This document shows, piece by piece, positions 9,328-17,797 of a stretch of DNA of 64,000 bases (position 1 is the first letter of the stretch; every line of letters begins with the position of its first letter). A program made the translations under genes and the position numbers. The stretch is from CAJXZP01 sp963974475 (GTDB taxonomy: Bacteria; Bacteroidota; Bacteroidia; Flavobacteriales_G; Salibacteraceae). The notes beneath the pieces were generated by a model. The model did no database searches and was not told where the DNA came from. It was given only the letters and a program-made list of their open reading frames with translations. The stretch lies in the NCBI GenBank assembly GCA_963974475.1, contig CAXBCR010000008.1, forward strand, positions 54,389-118,388. Direction: 5' to 3'.

Positions 9328-9777
9328 TTATTGGATGAAAATATTTTTTTCCAAATAACAATCCTTACCCGCTACGTTCCATTTAACTTGGATTTGGTAT
9401 TTCCCATTTTTAAAACGAGCATTGGGAATCGACATTTGCCCTTTTTCATTTAATAAAATAGGAACCTTAAAATCTAAATTTGAATCAGACGGTCTATAAA
9501 CGGTTAATTCTCCAGTAAGTTCTCCTGGCGCAAAATCACCATTCAAGCCAAGAATCCATTGATCTCCTTCCCTTTTCCATAACAGGTCCGTTTTAAGAAT
9601 CAATGCATTCTTGGTATGATCTATTTGATCTTGAAATTGGATTTCTTGGGCGTAATAATCTTCCGTTACCAATTCTGTTTTCTTATCATCGGCCATACTT
9701 CTAATTAATACCGATGTAAAAACCACCACGATTATCACCGGAATGGCAATAGAGGCATGTCCCCAAGTAAATCTCAT
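9328..9777 (-). CDS. ccoH: FixH/CcoH cbb3 oxidase assembly protein
   Basis: The 149-aa protein has one N-terminal membrane helix (HASIAIPVIIVVVFTSVLI) followed by a periplasmic domain beginning with a DYYAQEIQFQDQID segment, the usual FixH signature (YY-x-QE). FixH/CcoH is needed for assembly and stability of cbb3 oxidase. It lies 9 bp after ccoG and 9 bp before the SafE-like gene, in a compact operon. Confidence 0.9.
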   Translation of the reverse strand: MRFTWGHASIAIPVIIVVVFTSVLIRSMADDKKTELVTEDYYAQEIQFQDQIDHTKNALILKTDLLWKREGDQWILGLNGDFAPGELTGELTVYRPSDSNLDFKVPILLNEKGQMSIPNARFKNGKYQIQVKWNVAGKDCYLEKNIFIQ

Positions 9778-9786
9778 AATTTCTAT

Positions 9787-11229
9787 TTATTGAATTGGAC
9801 CTAAAAATGAAGTTTTCACAGTAGTCACTGTTTCATCTCCATTATTTAAGTTTAACTTTATTTTCATTTTATAATCAGTAACCTTATCCACTGGAATTAC
9901 AATAAATAAAGAACCTTCTGAGGAGCCCCCTGCAGGCAAAACCGGAACTTTTCCAACCAAGACTACCTTTGCTCCTTCAAAGCCATCAATCACAAAATTA
10001 AGCTTCATATCCTCTTTGGTTTTATTAATAACCTTATAGGTATATAAATTTTGCAAATCACCCGACTCTAATTTTTGATAAGTAGTACCTTGACTTCTCA
10101 ACACAGTAGCTTCTACTGGAGAGCGAAGTGAAAGTAATATAACCATTGCAGACATTAAGATTCCTAACACTGCAGAATAAGCTATGAGTCGAGGTGTAAA
10201 TTTGAACGGCTCTTTTTTCTCAATATTTTCGATGGAAGCATATCTAACCAGTCCTTTTGGTTTGTTGATACTCAACATGATATCATCACATGCATCTATA
10301 CAAGCGGTACAATTTACACATTCTAATTGAGTACCATTTCTAATATCTATCCCTGTCGGACAAACATCCACACAAGCATGACAGTCAATACAATCTCCTT
10401 TTCCAACTTCTTCTCTGTTTTCTCCTTTTCTAAATTTTGAGCGTCCCGCGGTACTTTCCCCACGAACAAAATCATAGGCCACAACGATAGATTTGTTATC
10501 TAACAAGGCTCCTTGCAATCGACCATAAGGACATACGATAATACACGCTTGCTCTCTAAAACGAGCAAATACGCCATAAAAAACAGCGGTAAACAAAATC
10601 ATTGCCACAAACCCGCCCATGTGTTCTTTGGGTGAAGAAGTTAATAATTCGTTTACTTGTTCGTACCCAATAATATATGAAAGGAAAACATGTGCAATTA
10701 CAGAAGATATTAATACAAAAATGCCGTTTTTTAATAACTTTTTAAATAGCTTTTCCGTATTACTCCATGGTAATTTATCCAATTTCTTTTGCTTACGCCA
10801 ATCTCCCTCTATCATGTATTCCACCTTGCGAAATACCATTTCTAGGAATATGGTTTGTGGGCAAATCCAACCACAAAAAATACGGCCAAAAACGGTCGTA
10901 AATAAGATGATAAACACGATCAAGGTTAACATTGCAATTACAAACAGAAAGAAATCTTGGGGCCAAAAAATTTGACCGAAAATAACAAATTTCCGTTCAA
11001 TTACATTAAAAAGTAAAAGCGGTTCTCCGCCAATTTTCACGAATGGCGCACCAAATAAAATAGCCAGTAAAAAGTAGGCTACAAGCGTTCTTCTATTATA
11101 GAATTTACCTTTTGGTTTTTTTGGATATACCCATTTTCTATCACCGTCTTCGGTTAGGGTACCAATAGAATCTCTGAATGAACCTTTTTCATCTTCGATT
11201 TCACCGTAAATTGATTTGTCTTGACTCAT
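9787..11229 (-). CDS. ccoG: CcoG/RdxA/FixG, cbb3 oxidase accessory ferredoxin-like protein
   Basis: The 480-aa membrane iron-sulfur protein has five or so transmembrane helices in the first 340 residues, with FCGWICPQTIFLE and CIIVCPYGRLQ motifs typical of the NapH/CcoG polyferredoxin fold. Two 4Fe-4S clusters follow (CIDCHACVDVCP and CVNCTACIDACD), and the C-terminal part is an Ig-like periplasmic domain (about 375-480). CcoG reduces Cu(II) to Cu(I) for insertion into the CuB site of cbb3 oxidase. It starts a new unit downstream of a strong terminator that separates it from ccoP, so ccoGH and the SafE-like gene may be expressed from their own promoter or by readthrough. Confidence 0.95.
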   Translation of the reverse strand: MSQDKSIYGEIEDEKGSFRDSIGTLTEDGDRKWVYPKKPKGKFYNRRTLVAYFLLAILFGAPFVKIGGEPLLLFNVIERKFVIFGQIFWPQDFFLFVIAMLTLIVFIILFTTVFGRIFCGWICPQTIFLEMVFRKVEYMIEGDWRKQKKLDKLPWSNTEKLFKKLLKNGIFVLISSVIAHVFLSYIIGYEQVNELLTSSPKEHMGGFVAMILFTAVFYGVFARFREQACIIVCPYGRLQGALLDNKSIVVAYDFVRGESTAGRSKFRKGENREEVGKGDCIDCHACVDVCPTGIDIRNGTQLECVNCTACIDACDDIMLSINKPKGLVRYASIENIEKKEPFKFTPRLIAYSAVLGILMSAMVILLSLRSPVEATVLRSQGTTYQKLESGDLQNLYTYKVINKTKEDMKLNFVIDGFEGAKVVLVGKVPVLPAGGSSEGSLFIVIPVDKVTDYKMKIKLNLNNGDETVTTVKTSFLGPIQ

Positions 11230-11246
11230 TATTTATTGCAAAAGCA

Positions 11247-11290
11247 AAACACCTTGATTGACTCGCTTAAAGCTTACAATCAAGGTGTTT
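11247..11290 (-). terminator. Intrinsic terminator after ccoP
   Basis: AAACACCTTGATTG (11247-11260) and CAATCAAGGTGTTT (11277-11290) form a perfect 14-bp stem around a 16-nt loop. Read on the minus strand the stem is followed by TTTTGCTTTT. It lies between the ccoP stop (11323) and the ccoG start (11229) and should reduce transcription from ccoSNOQP into ccoGH. Confidence 0.85.
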
Positions 11291-11322
11291 CAAATTAATT
11301 ATTTGCAAATAACTTTTTGCGG

Positions 11323-12396
11323 TTATTTACCTGTCCATTTATCGCCTTGAGGAGCTTTTCCATCCGCAGGATTACTACCTTGCAAACTTAGCACAAAGCT
11401 AGCTACTTTTTGGATATCCGTTGGTGACAATTGTGACTCCCAGGAAATCATTCCTTTTTCTGGAACCCCAACTTTAATGGTATGGAAAACTTCTTTTACG
11501 CCCCCACCATGTAACCAATATTCATCGGTAAGGTTTGGACCTACACTACCTCCACCAGAAGCTAAGTGACAAGCCACACAATTGGTTTTGAATATTTCAG
11601 CTCCAGCGGCAATGTCTCCTTCTGAGGTTAACAATTTAACAGATTCTTCATCCACACTTGCTCCTCTTGCTTCCGCTTCCGCTGCTGCCACTTGCATTTC
11701 AGCTACGTATTCGTTGTTTCCTACATGACGATTTTCTGCGCCTAAAAAGTACCAAAGGTAAACTCCTGCAAAGAAAATAGTGATGTAGAAACCCCATAAC
11801 CACCAAGGTGGCAGGTTATTATCCAATTCGTGAATACCATCATAATCATGATCCAACAAAATAGACTCTTCCTCTTCAATAGGTACAGCATTTGTTAAAC
11901 CAAGACTTGAGAACATATCTTCTTCAGCCAATACTGCGTCTTCATCAGCTGCAGATGCTTTAAGTGCATTGGTTATTTTTTTAATATTAATCAACATAAT
12001 GATGATGACTAATAATAAAAATCCGTTTACAGAAATTAATAAAATTTCTAAGCTTGAGTCTAGTACAAATACCGATGAATCAGCACCGGCAGCAAAGGCG
12101 TTATTACCAGATAGCAAAAACAAGCCAACTAATACGCCAACTACACCTTTCGCATACTTTTTCCAAATAGAAACATTGGAAGTTAATGATTTCACAACTC
12201 CTGCAATTACATAAAGCAATGCAAATTGAACCACCATTAATCCGGATAGAATCCACACCAAACTGGTATCGCTAATTCCATTATCACCTCCTGAGGCAAA
12301 TGCGCCAAATGAGGTCAACATCATTGCAACGAACAATGTGCTTTTAAGCCCCATCTTCAAGGTAGCTTCATTATAATATTGTTTGAATTTCTTCAT
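11323..12396 (-). CDS. ccoP: cbb3-type cytochrome c oxidase subunit III (CcoP)
   Basis: I start at the ATG at 12396 (MKKFKQYYNE); a TTG two codons upstream is less likely. The 357-aa protein has an N-terminal membrane region with helices near residues 17-35, 47-70, 85-105 and 117-140. A CcoP-type helix (NLPPWWLWGFYITIFFAG, about 190-210) follows, then one cytochrome c domain with CVACH at about residues 273-277 and a GMISW heme methionine. CcoP hands electrons to CcoO. Proteobacterial CcoP carries two heme c sites; only one CxxCH is visible here, combined with an extended N-terminus. It lies 17 bp after ccoQ. Confidence 0.95.
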   Translation of the reverse strand: MKKFKQYYNEATLKMGLKSTLFVAMMLTSFGAFASGGDNGISDTSLVWILSGLMVVQFALLYVIAGVVKSLTSNVSIWKKYAKGVVGVLVGLFLLSGNNAFAAGADSSVFVLDSSLEILLISVNGFLLLVIIIMLINIKKITNALKASAADEDAVLAEEDMFSSLGLTNAVPIEEEESILLDHDYDGIHELDNNLPPWWLWGFYITIFFAGVYLWYFLGAENRHVGNNEYVAEMQVAAAEAEARGASVDEESVKLLTSEGDIAAGAEIFKTNCVACHLASGGGSVGPNLTDEYWLHGGGVKEVFHTIKVGVPEKGMISWESQLSPTDIQKVASFVLSLQGSNPADGKAPQGDKWTGK

Positions 12397-12413
12397 TATC
12401 AAATAATTTTCGG

Positions 12414-12605
12414 TTATAACTTCAATTTTATTTCTTCATCTTGAAATGGTAAGTTGGCTATTTCGTCTGCTGTATTTTTCTCCATAGAGAAAAAAGCATA
12501 ATAGGCAACATACACAAAGATTACCATAAACAATACCAAAGCGAAGGATGCCAAAATGTCGATTCCTTCAATGGATGCTAGATGAAATTTTATAAACTTT
12601 AACAT
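12414..12605 (-). CDS. ccoQ: CcoQ/FixQ-type small subunit of cbb3 oxidase
   Basis: The 63-aa protein has one central membrane helix (about residues 18-40, FALVLFMVIFVYVAYYAFF) and an acidic C-terminus. Its size, position between ccoNO and ccoP, and topology fit CcoQ, which stabilises the CcoP-CcoNO complex. Sequence conservation in this subunit is weak, so the identification rests largely on context. Confidence 0.85.
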   Translation of the reverse strand: MLKFIKFHLASIEGIDILASFALVLFMVIFVYVAYYAFFSMEKNTADEIANLPFQDEEIKLKL

Positions 12606-12659
12606 GTGTTTTTCAATGTAATCTCCTCTCCAAATAATTGGAGAGGAGTATATTACTAT

Positions 12660-14825
12660 TTACTTTTTCTTATGAATATCGGTACCTAAACGTTGTAGGT
12701 AAGAAATCAAAGCAATGATTTCTCTGTCTTTAGCACATTCAATTCCTTTTGCTTTTAAGCTCGCTGAAATTGCCGCTGCTTGCTTATCCAAAGTAGCTGG
12801 CGCATTTGCAATATCTTCATCAGTATATGGTACACCTACAGATTTAAGTGCTTCCATTTTAGCTTGAAGGCTAGATGAATTTAACTGGTCTCTAATAATC
12901 CAAGGGTATCTTGGCATTATTGTATTTGGACTCACTGTTTCAGGATCAAACATGTGATTGTAATGCCAATCATCACTGTATTTTCCACCAATTCTATGCA
13001 AATCCGGTCCAGTACGTTTAGATCCCCACAAAAATGGATGATCGTAAACAAACTCACCTGCTTTAGAATATTCCATTCCATTTGGATCGTATCTTACTAC
13101 TTCACTACGGAAAGGACGAATCATTTGAGAGTGACAATTTACACAACCTTCTCTAATATACAAGTCTCTACCTTCCACTTCCAAAGGAGTGTATGGTGTT
13201 ACGGTAGCAATGGTTGGAACATTTGATTTTATCAAGAAAGTTGGTAACATTTCAATGGCACCCCCTATCGCAACAGCTACAAAAGTCCAAATCATAAATT
13301 GAACTGGTTTTCTTTCAATCCATCTATGCCAGTGATCACTAGCATGTTTGGTATAGTTTTCAGCCAATGCTGGAGCAGAAGCAGCTTCCGCTTTGGTTAA
13401 AGAACCTTGACCCGCTGTTTTAATTAAGTTCCATGCAGCTAATAAAATACCTGAAAAGTATAACAATCCACCTAAAGCTCTTAGTTTATATAAAGGAGCT
13501 AATACCGTTACTGTTTGTAAGAAGTTAGGGTATGCTAACATACCTTCATCTGTAAATTGTTTCCACATAGAAGCTTGAACCCAGCCAGCCCAATACATTG
13601 GAATTGCCCAGAATAAAAGACCTAAAGTACCTATCCAAAAGTGAATATTAGCCAATTTACTAGACCATAATTTGGTATTCCATATTTTTGGTACTAACCA
13701 ATAGAACATACCAAATGTTAGGAATCCATTCCATCCAAGTGCACCTACATGCACGTGAGCAGGAATCCAGTCGGTATAATGCGCAATTGCATTAAGTGAT
13801 TTAATAGAAAGCATTGGCCCTTCAAATGTGGCCATACCGTATGATGTAATTGCAATTACAAAGAATTTCAATACAGGCTCTTCACGTACTCTATCCCAAG
13901 CACCACGAAGGGTCAACAATCCGTTAATCATACCACCCCAAGATGGGAAAATCAACATAACAGAAAATGCGGTACCTAATGTTTGAGCCCAATCAGGAAG
14001 TGCTGTGTATAATAAGTGGTGAGGACCTGCCCAGATATATAAGAAAATCAATGCCCAGAAGTGGATAATTGAAAGTCGGTAAGAATACACCGGACGTCTC
14101 GCAGCTTTAGGTACGAAGTAGTACATCAAACCTAAATAAGGAGTAGTTAAAAAGAATGCTACCGCATTATGGCCGTACCACCATTGCACAAGTGCATCTT
14201 GCACCCCAGCATACATGGAATACGATTTCATCATGCTTACCGGCATTTCCATAGAGTTTACAATATGTAGTAAAGCTACGGTAACGAAAGTGGCAATGTA
14301 AAACCAAATAGCCACATACATGTGACGTTCTCTACGTTTGATAATGGTCATGATCATGTTTAGACCAAAAACCACCCAAATTAAAGCAATAGCAATATCA
14401 ATAGGCCATTCTAATTCTGCGTACTCTTTACTGGTGGTAAAACCTAATGGTAAAGTAATGGCTGCTGAAAGAATAATAGTTTGCCATCCCCAAAAATTAA
14501 TGTTGGATAACAACTTACTCCACATCGGTGTTTTAAGTAACCGAGGCATCGAGTAATAAACCCCTGCAAAAATTCCATTCCCTACGAATGCAAAAATTAC
14601 TGCATTGGTGTGAAGTGGTCTGATACGGCCGAAAGTAGTATAGGCCAAATCAAAATTAAGGACAGGAAATGCCAATTGTAATGCAGCGGTTAAACCCACT
14701 AACATCCCAATTACTCCAAATACCATGGAAGCAATAATAAACTTCCTTACGATTTCGTTATCGTATTCGAAGTGTTCAATTTTTCCGGGGGTTGGGTGCC
14801 CCGAATTTGTGATTGTTTCAGCCAT
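12660..14825 (-). CDS. ccoNO: Fused cbb3 oxidase subunits I and II (CcoN-CcoO)
   Basis: The ATG at 14825 gives 721 aa; an upstream in-frame TTG at 14834 is rejected. Residues ~25-490 are CcoN, the heme-copper core with about 12 helices. Visible heme/CuB ligand contexts include PLHTNAVIFAF, WYGHNAVAFFL, AGPHHLLYTALPDW and PAHVHVGALGWNG. Residues ~510-721 are CcoO, a membrane-anchored monoheme cytochrome c with CVNCHSQM near residue 561 and TIMPRYPW supplying the methionine. In proteobacteria these are two genes; fusion is characteristic of Bacteroidota. The complex reduces O2 at low oxygen and pumps protons. Confidence 0.97.
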   Translation of the reverse strand: MAETITNSGHPTPGKIEHFEYDNEIVRKFIIASMVFGVIGMLVGLTAALQLAFPVLNFDLAYTTFGRIRPLHTNAVIFAFVGNGIFAGVYYSMPRLLKTPMWSKLLSNINFWGWQTIILSAAITLPLGFTTSKEYAELEWPIDIAIALIWVVFGLNMIMTIIKRRERHMYVAIWFYIATFVTVALLHIVNSMEMPVSMMKSYSMYAGVQDALVQWWYGHNAVAFFLTTPYLGLMYYFVPKAARRPVYSYRLSIIHFWALIFLYIWAGPHHLLYTALPDWAQTLGTAFSVMLIFPSWGGMINGLLTLRGAWDRVREEPVLKFFVIAITSYGMATFEGPMLSIKSLNAIAHYTDWIPAHVHVGALGWNGFLTFGMFYWLVPKIWNTKLWSSKLANIHFWIGTLGLLFWAIPMYWAGWVQASMWKQFTDEGMLAYPNFLQTVTVLAPLYKLRALGGLLYFSGILLAAWNLIKTAGQGSLTKAEAASAPALAENYTKHASDHWHRWIERKPVQFMIWTFVAVAIGGAIEMLPTFLIKSNVPTIATVTPYTPLEVEGRDLYIREGCVNCHSQMIRPFRSEVVRYDPNGMEYSKAGEFVYDHPFLWGSKRTGPDLHRIGGKYSDDWHYNHMFDPETVSPNTIMPRYPWIIRDQLNSSSLQAKMEALKSVGVPYTDEDIANAPATLDKQAAAISASLKAKGIECAKDREIIALISYLQRLGTDIHKKK

Positions 14826-14870
14826 ATTCAGCAATTTTAATATTTACTTATTTACTTTGATTAATTCTTG

Positions 14871-15038
14871 TTAGTCGTTATCCTTTTCAGGGTTGTAATT
14901 TTCATCATCAAATAGCATTCTTACCGAAGGAGTGTAATCATCTTCATACTGCCCGCTTTTAATTGCCCAAATAAAGGCTCCTAAAAACATTAATGCAGCT
15001 AACAGACTGAATCCCACTAGTATAAAAATTACTCCCAT
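14871..15038 (-). CDS. ccoS: CcoS, cbb3 oxidase maturation protein
   Basis: This small gene has 55 codons plus stop. The product begins MGVIFILVGFSLLAALMFLG, a single N-terminal membrane helix, followed by AFIWAIKSGQYEDD. The W-x-I-x-(S/N)-G-Q-Y/F-(D/E)-D motif is the CcoS hallmark, and the tail is acidic. CcoS is required for cofactor insertion (heme b and CuB) into CcoN. It starts the ccoS-ccoNO-ccoQ-ccoP transcription unit, 45 bp ahead of ccoNO, and is preceded by a 171-bp regulatory gap. Confidence 0.93.
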   Translation of the reverse strand: MGVIFILVGFSLLAALMFLGAFIWAIKSGQYEDDYTPSVRMLFDDENYNPEKDND

Positions 15039-15077
15039 TAATTGATTTCTGTTTTTATTTATTCAACAAATAAATCG

Positions 15078-15091
15078 ATGACAAATGTCAT
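15078..15091 (-). promoter_or_regulatory. FNR/CRP-type palindrome upstream of ccoS (proximal)
   Basis: ATGACAAATGTCAT contains TGA-N6-TCA, the core recognised by Crp/Fnr-family regulators, with 6-bp arms. Its centre is about 47 bp upstream of the ccoS ATG. A role in oxygen regulation is inferred from position and from what is known of cco operons in other bacteria. Confidence 0.45.
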
Positions 15092-15118
15092 AAAATGTGA
15101 GCCGCATCAATAACAAAT

Positions 15119-15132
15119 ATGATTTTCATCAT
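15119..15132 (-). promoter_or_regulatory. FNR/CRP-type palindrome upstream of ccoS (distal)
   Basis: ATGATTTTCATCAT again has the TGA-N6-TCA core and is close to the FNR consensus TTGAT-N4-ATCAA (only the outermost bases differ). Its centre is 41 bp from that of the proximal site. A possible minus-strand promoter lies here: CATATTTG (15121-15114) with a TTG 21 bp upstream (15145-15143). The distal site overlaps the edge of that -7 box. Confidence 0.45.
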
Positions 15133-15209
15133 ACGATTGTCACAACTTGGTCATCATGCTACTAAAGTATGCTATAAATTAAGGTTTCTAAACAAACGGT
15201 TCCAGGAAT

Positions 15210-17642
15210 TTACAATCCTTTTTTACGCGCAATGTAACGTATTGAAATGGTGATAAATGAGACAACTGTAATGGAACTAATTGGCATTAGGATAGCAGCA
15301 AATAAAGGGGTCACCATTCCTTGAACGGCAAAAAACATTCCGATGGAATTATAAAACAAAGAAATTCCAAAACTCATTTTCACAATCTGAATAGCATCTT
15401 TAGAAAATTGCATGTAATTATCTATAAGGGTAAAGTTTTTTGCATCCAATATGGCATCACAAGCAGGAGTGAAATTATACACATCATCGCTGACCGCTAA
15501 ACCTACATTTGCTTGTTTCAAAGCTCCAGCATCGTTTAGCCCATCCCCTACCATTAATACGTTTTTGCCCTGGCTTTGTAATTCTTTAACGTAATCTAGT
15601 TTGTTTTGAGGACTATAGTTAAAATGCAATTGATTTTCACTAAAAACTTGAGATAAGTTACTCATTTCCGATTCATTATCTCCAGAAATCAGATGCAACT
15701 TGTACGATTTTGATTTCAAGGACTCAATGAGTGCAATAATTCCGTCTCGATATTTCTTTTTTATCACAAAATAGCCCAATACCTCGTTTTCAATTTGTAC
15801 AAAAACTCGAGAAGATAAATCATTTTTTATTGTTTTTGAATAATTTACAAAGGATGATGAACCCATTTTTAAAAAAGCACCATCTACCACTCCAGATATT
15901 CCTTGGGCTACATGCTCTTTGAAATCGTGCACTTCAATTGGTATTGGCCCCGATAATTTGGCATAAATTGCTTTACTTAAAGGATGCGTTGAATTAGAAA
16001 CCAAAGCATAAATTCTTCTTTTATTTTCATCGGTAAGTTCGTTTCCAATAAACTGGATTTCCTCCTCACCCGATTGGGTAAGGGTGCCGGTTTTATCAAA
16101 AACAATTGTGTCAATTTTAGCCAATTTTTCGATGGCTTCTGAATTTTTTAAATAAAATCGGTTTCTCCCTAAAACCGTCATTGCGTTACCAAAAGAAAAC
16201 GGTAAGGTTAAGGCCAATGCGCAAGGGCAGGCAATAATCAGAACAGAAGTAAACACCTTAACCGAAATTGTAAGTCCACTACCCCACCAAAATAATAGCG
16301 TGAGCAGTGCAACCATAATTACAAATATGGTAAAATACTTGCTCACTGAATCAACCATACTTTGGTACTTAGACCCATCTTTAGCGAATGAATCTTGATT
16401 CCATAATCGAGTTAGATATGATTGAGAAACAGGAGCTTGAACCTTTACTGTTATCGTTGAACCTAACTGTCTACCACCAGCGAATAATTTGTCGCCTTTC
16501 TTTTTTGAGATGGGAGTAGATTCACCTGTTACAAAACTGTAATCTATTTCTGCTTGGTCGCTAATTAATTCTGAATCTGTTGGAATTATCTCCTGATTTC
16601 GCAGTTTAATCAGGTCATTAATTTCTAATGTTCCTACGGGCACGGGTTCTTCCTTATTTCCAAAAACCTTAACCACCGCTAAAGGGAAATATGACTTATA
16701 ATCTCGCTCAAACGACAAGGCTTGATAGGTGCGATTTTGATACCATTTACCTACCAAAAGTAAAAATACAAACATGGTAAAGGAATCCATAAATCCCGGT
16801 CCAGTTTGTGAGATTATTTCATAGGCACTGCGACTAAAAAGCGTAAAAATGCCAATGGAAATAGGGAAATCAATATTAAAGTATTTTTTACGTAACGCTT
16901 TAAACGCAGAAACAAAATAATCGGAAGCACTATATAATAGTACCGGGGTGGCTAGAAAAAGGTTCAAATAGCCAAACAATTTTTTAAAATTTGCATTGAG
17001 GTAATCGTTCGTATCAAAGTATTCCGGAAAACTGAGTAACATAATATTACCAAAAGCGAATCCTGCTATTCCCAGTTTGTACAAATAGGTTTTATTGTCG
17101 GTAGTGGATTCTTCCTTTTTAAAATCATCTAACGAAATCACCGGTTCATATCCAATGGATGACATGAGCTCTACGACCTGCCGTAAAGAAATCATATCGG
17201 ATTTAAAAACAACGTATACTTCCTTTTTCAAAAAATTGACCGTTGAATTAACGATTCCTTTTTCCAACCGGTGCATGTTTTCTAACAACCAAATACAAGA
17301 GCTACAGTGTATTTTAGGAACATAAAATCGTAAGCTTGATACGCCTCCATCCGAAAAATCTAGCAACCCATTTTTAACGTCTTCATTATCTAAAAACGCA
17401 TATTTATTTCCAATGGCTTTCAACACTTTATTGCCGGGCCGAGATTCAATTCCATAATAGGTATTCAGCCCATTTTCGTCTAGTATTTCGTAAACCGTTT
17501 TACACCCTTCGCAACAAAACTGATGATTAAAGCCCGAAACTATAATTTCATCAAATTCGCTCCCACAATGGTAGCAGGTAGCATCGTCTTTTTCCGACTT
17601 ACTTACCTCTCTTTTAATTCCTGAAATAGTTGTTTGAGCCAT
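15210..17642 (-). CDS. ccoI: CcoI/FixI-type copper-transporting P1B ATPase
   Basis: From the ATG at 17642 the product is 810 aa; a TTG at 17654 lies inside the promoter box and is rejected. Residues 23-60 hold a CYHCG...FCCEGC metal-binding segment typical of CcoI. A heavy-metal-associated domain with CSSC at 113-116 follows. Then come eight helices, CPC at 472-474 in the transport helix, the phosphorylation site DKTGT at 516, the STHPL motif and GDGLNDAGAL. CcoI supplies copper for the CuB centre of cbb3 oxidase. It lies upstream of ccoS on the same strand, separated by a gap with its own regulatory signals. Confidence 0.95.
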   Translation of the reverse strand: MAQTTISGIKREVSKSEKDDATCYHCGSEFDEIIVSGFNHQFCCEGCKTVYEILDENGLNTYYGIESRPGNKVLKAIGNKYAFLDNEDVKNGLLDFSDGGVSSLRFYVPKIHCSSCIWLLENMHRLEKGIVNSTVNFLKKEVYVVFKSDMISLRQVVELMSSIGYEPVISLDDFKKEESTTDNKTYLYKLGIAGFAFGNIMLLSFPEYFDTNDYLNANFKKLFGYLNLFLATPVLLYSASDYFVSAFKALRKKYFNIDFPISIGIFTLFSRSAYEIISQTGPGFMDSFTMFVFLLLVGKWYQNRTYQALSFERDYKSYFPLAVVKVFGNKEEPVPVGTLEINDLIKLRNQEIIPTDSELISDQAEIDYSFVTGESTPISKKKGDKLFAGGRQLGSTITVKVQAPVSQSYLTRLWNQDSFAKDGSKYQSMVDSVSKYFTIFVIMVALLTLLFWWGSGLTISVKVFTSVLIIACPCALALTLPFSFGNAMTVLGRNRFYLKNSEAIEKLAKIDTIVFDKTGTLTQSGEEEIQFIGNELTDENKRRIYALVSNSTHPLSKAIYAKLSGPIPIEVHDFKEHVAQGISGVVDGAFLKMGSSSFVNYSKTIKNDLSSRVFVQIENEVLGYFVIKKKYRDGIIALIESLKSKSYKLHLISGDNESEMSNLSQVFSENQLHFNYSPQNKLDYVKELQSQGKNVLMVGDGLNDAGALKQANVGLAVSDDVYNFTPACDAILDAKNFTLIDNYMQFSKDAIQIVKMSFGISLFYNSIGMFFAVQGMVTPLFAAILMPISSITVVSFITISIRYIARKKGL

Positions 17643-17651
17643 ACGCCACGG

Positions 17652-17683
17652 CAAAGGTGAATTACCGCGAAACGTAAAACAAA
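17652..17683 (-). promoter_or_regulatory. Promoter of ccoI
   Basis: Read on the minus strand: TTTG (17683-17680), a 20-bp spacer, then CACCTTTG (17659-17652), a nAnnTTTG box. This fits the Bacteroidota TTTG-N19-21-TAnnTTTG pattern and places the ATG at 17642 about 10 bp further on. Confidence 0.6.
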
Positions 17684-17797
17684 TTTTTCAGGTCATTTGA
17701 AATATTTTTTTCATAATAATTTCAATCTGTTTAACTGCAGCGTACATGTAGTTTTTTGCAACATTAGAATTCTATATTTACAATCCAATACACCACT

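Noticed and set aside
9268..9453. Plus-strand frame across the ccoH/SafE-like junction
   Set aside because: Antisense to two supported genes; no own signals.
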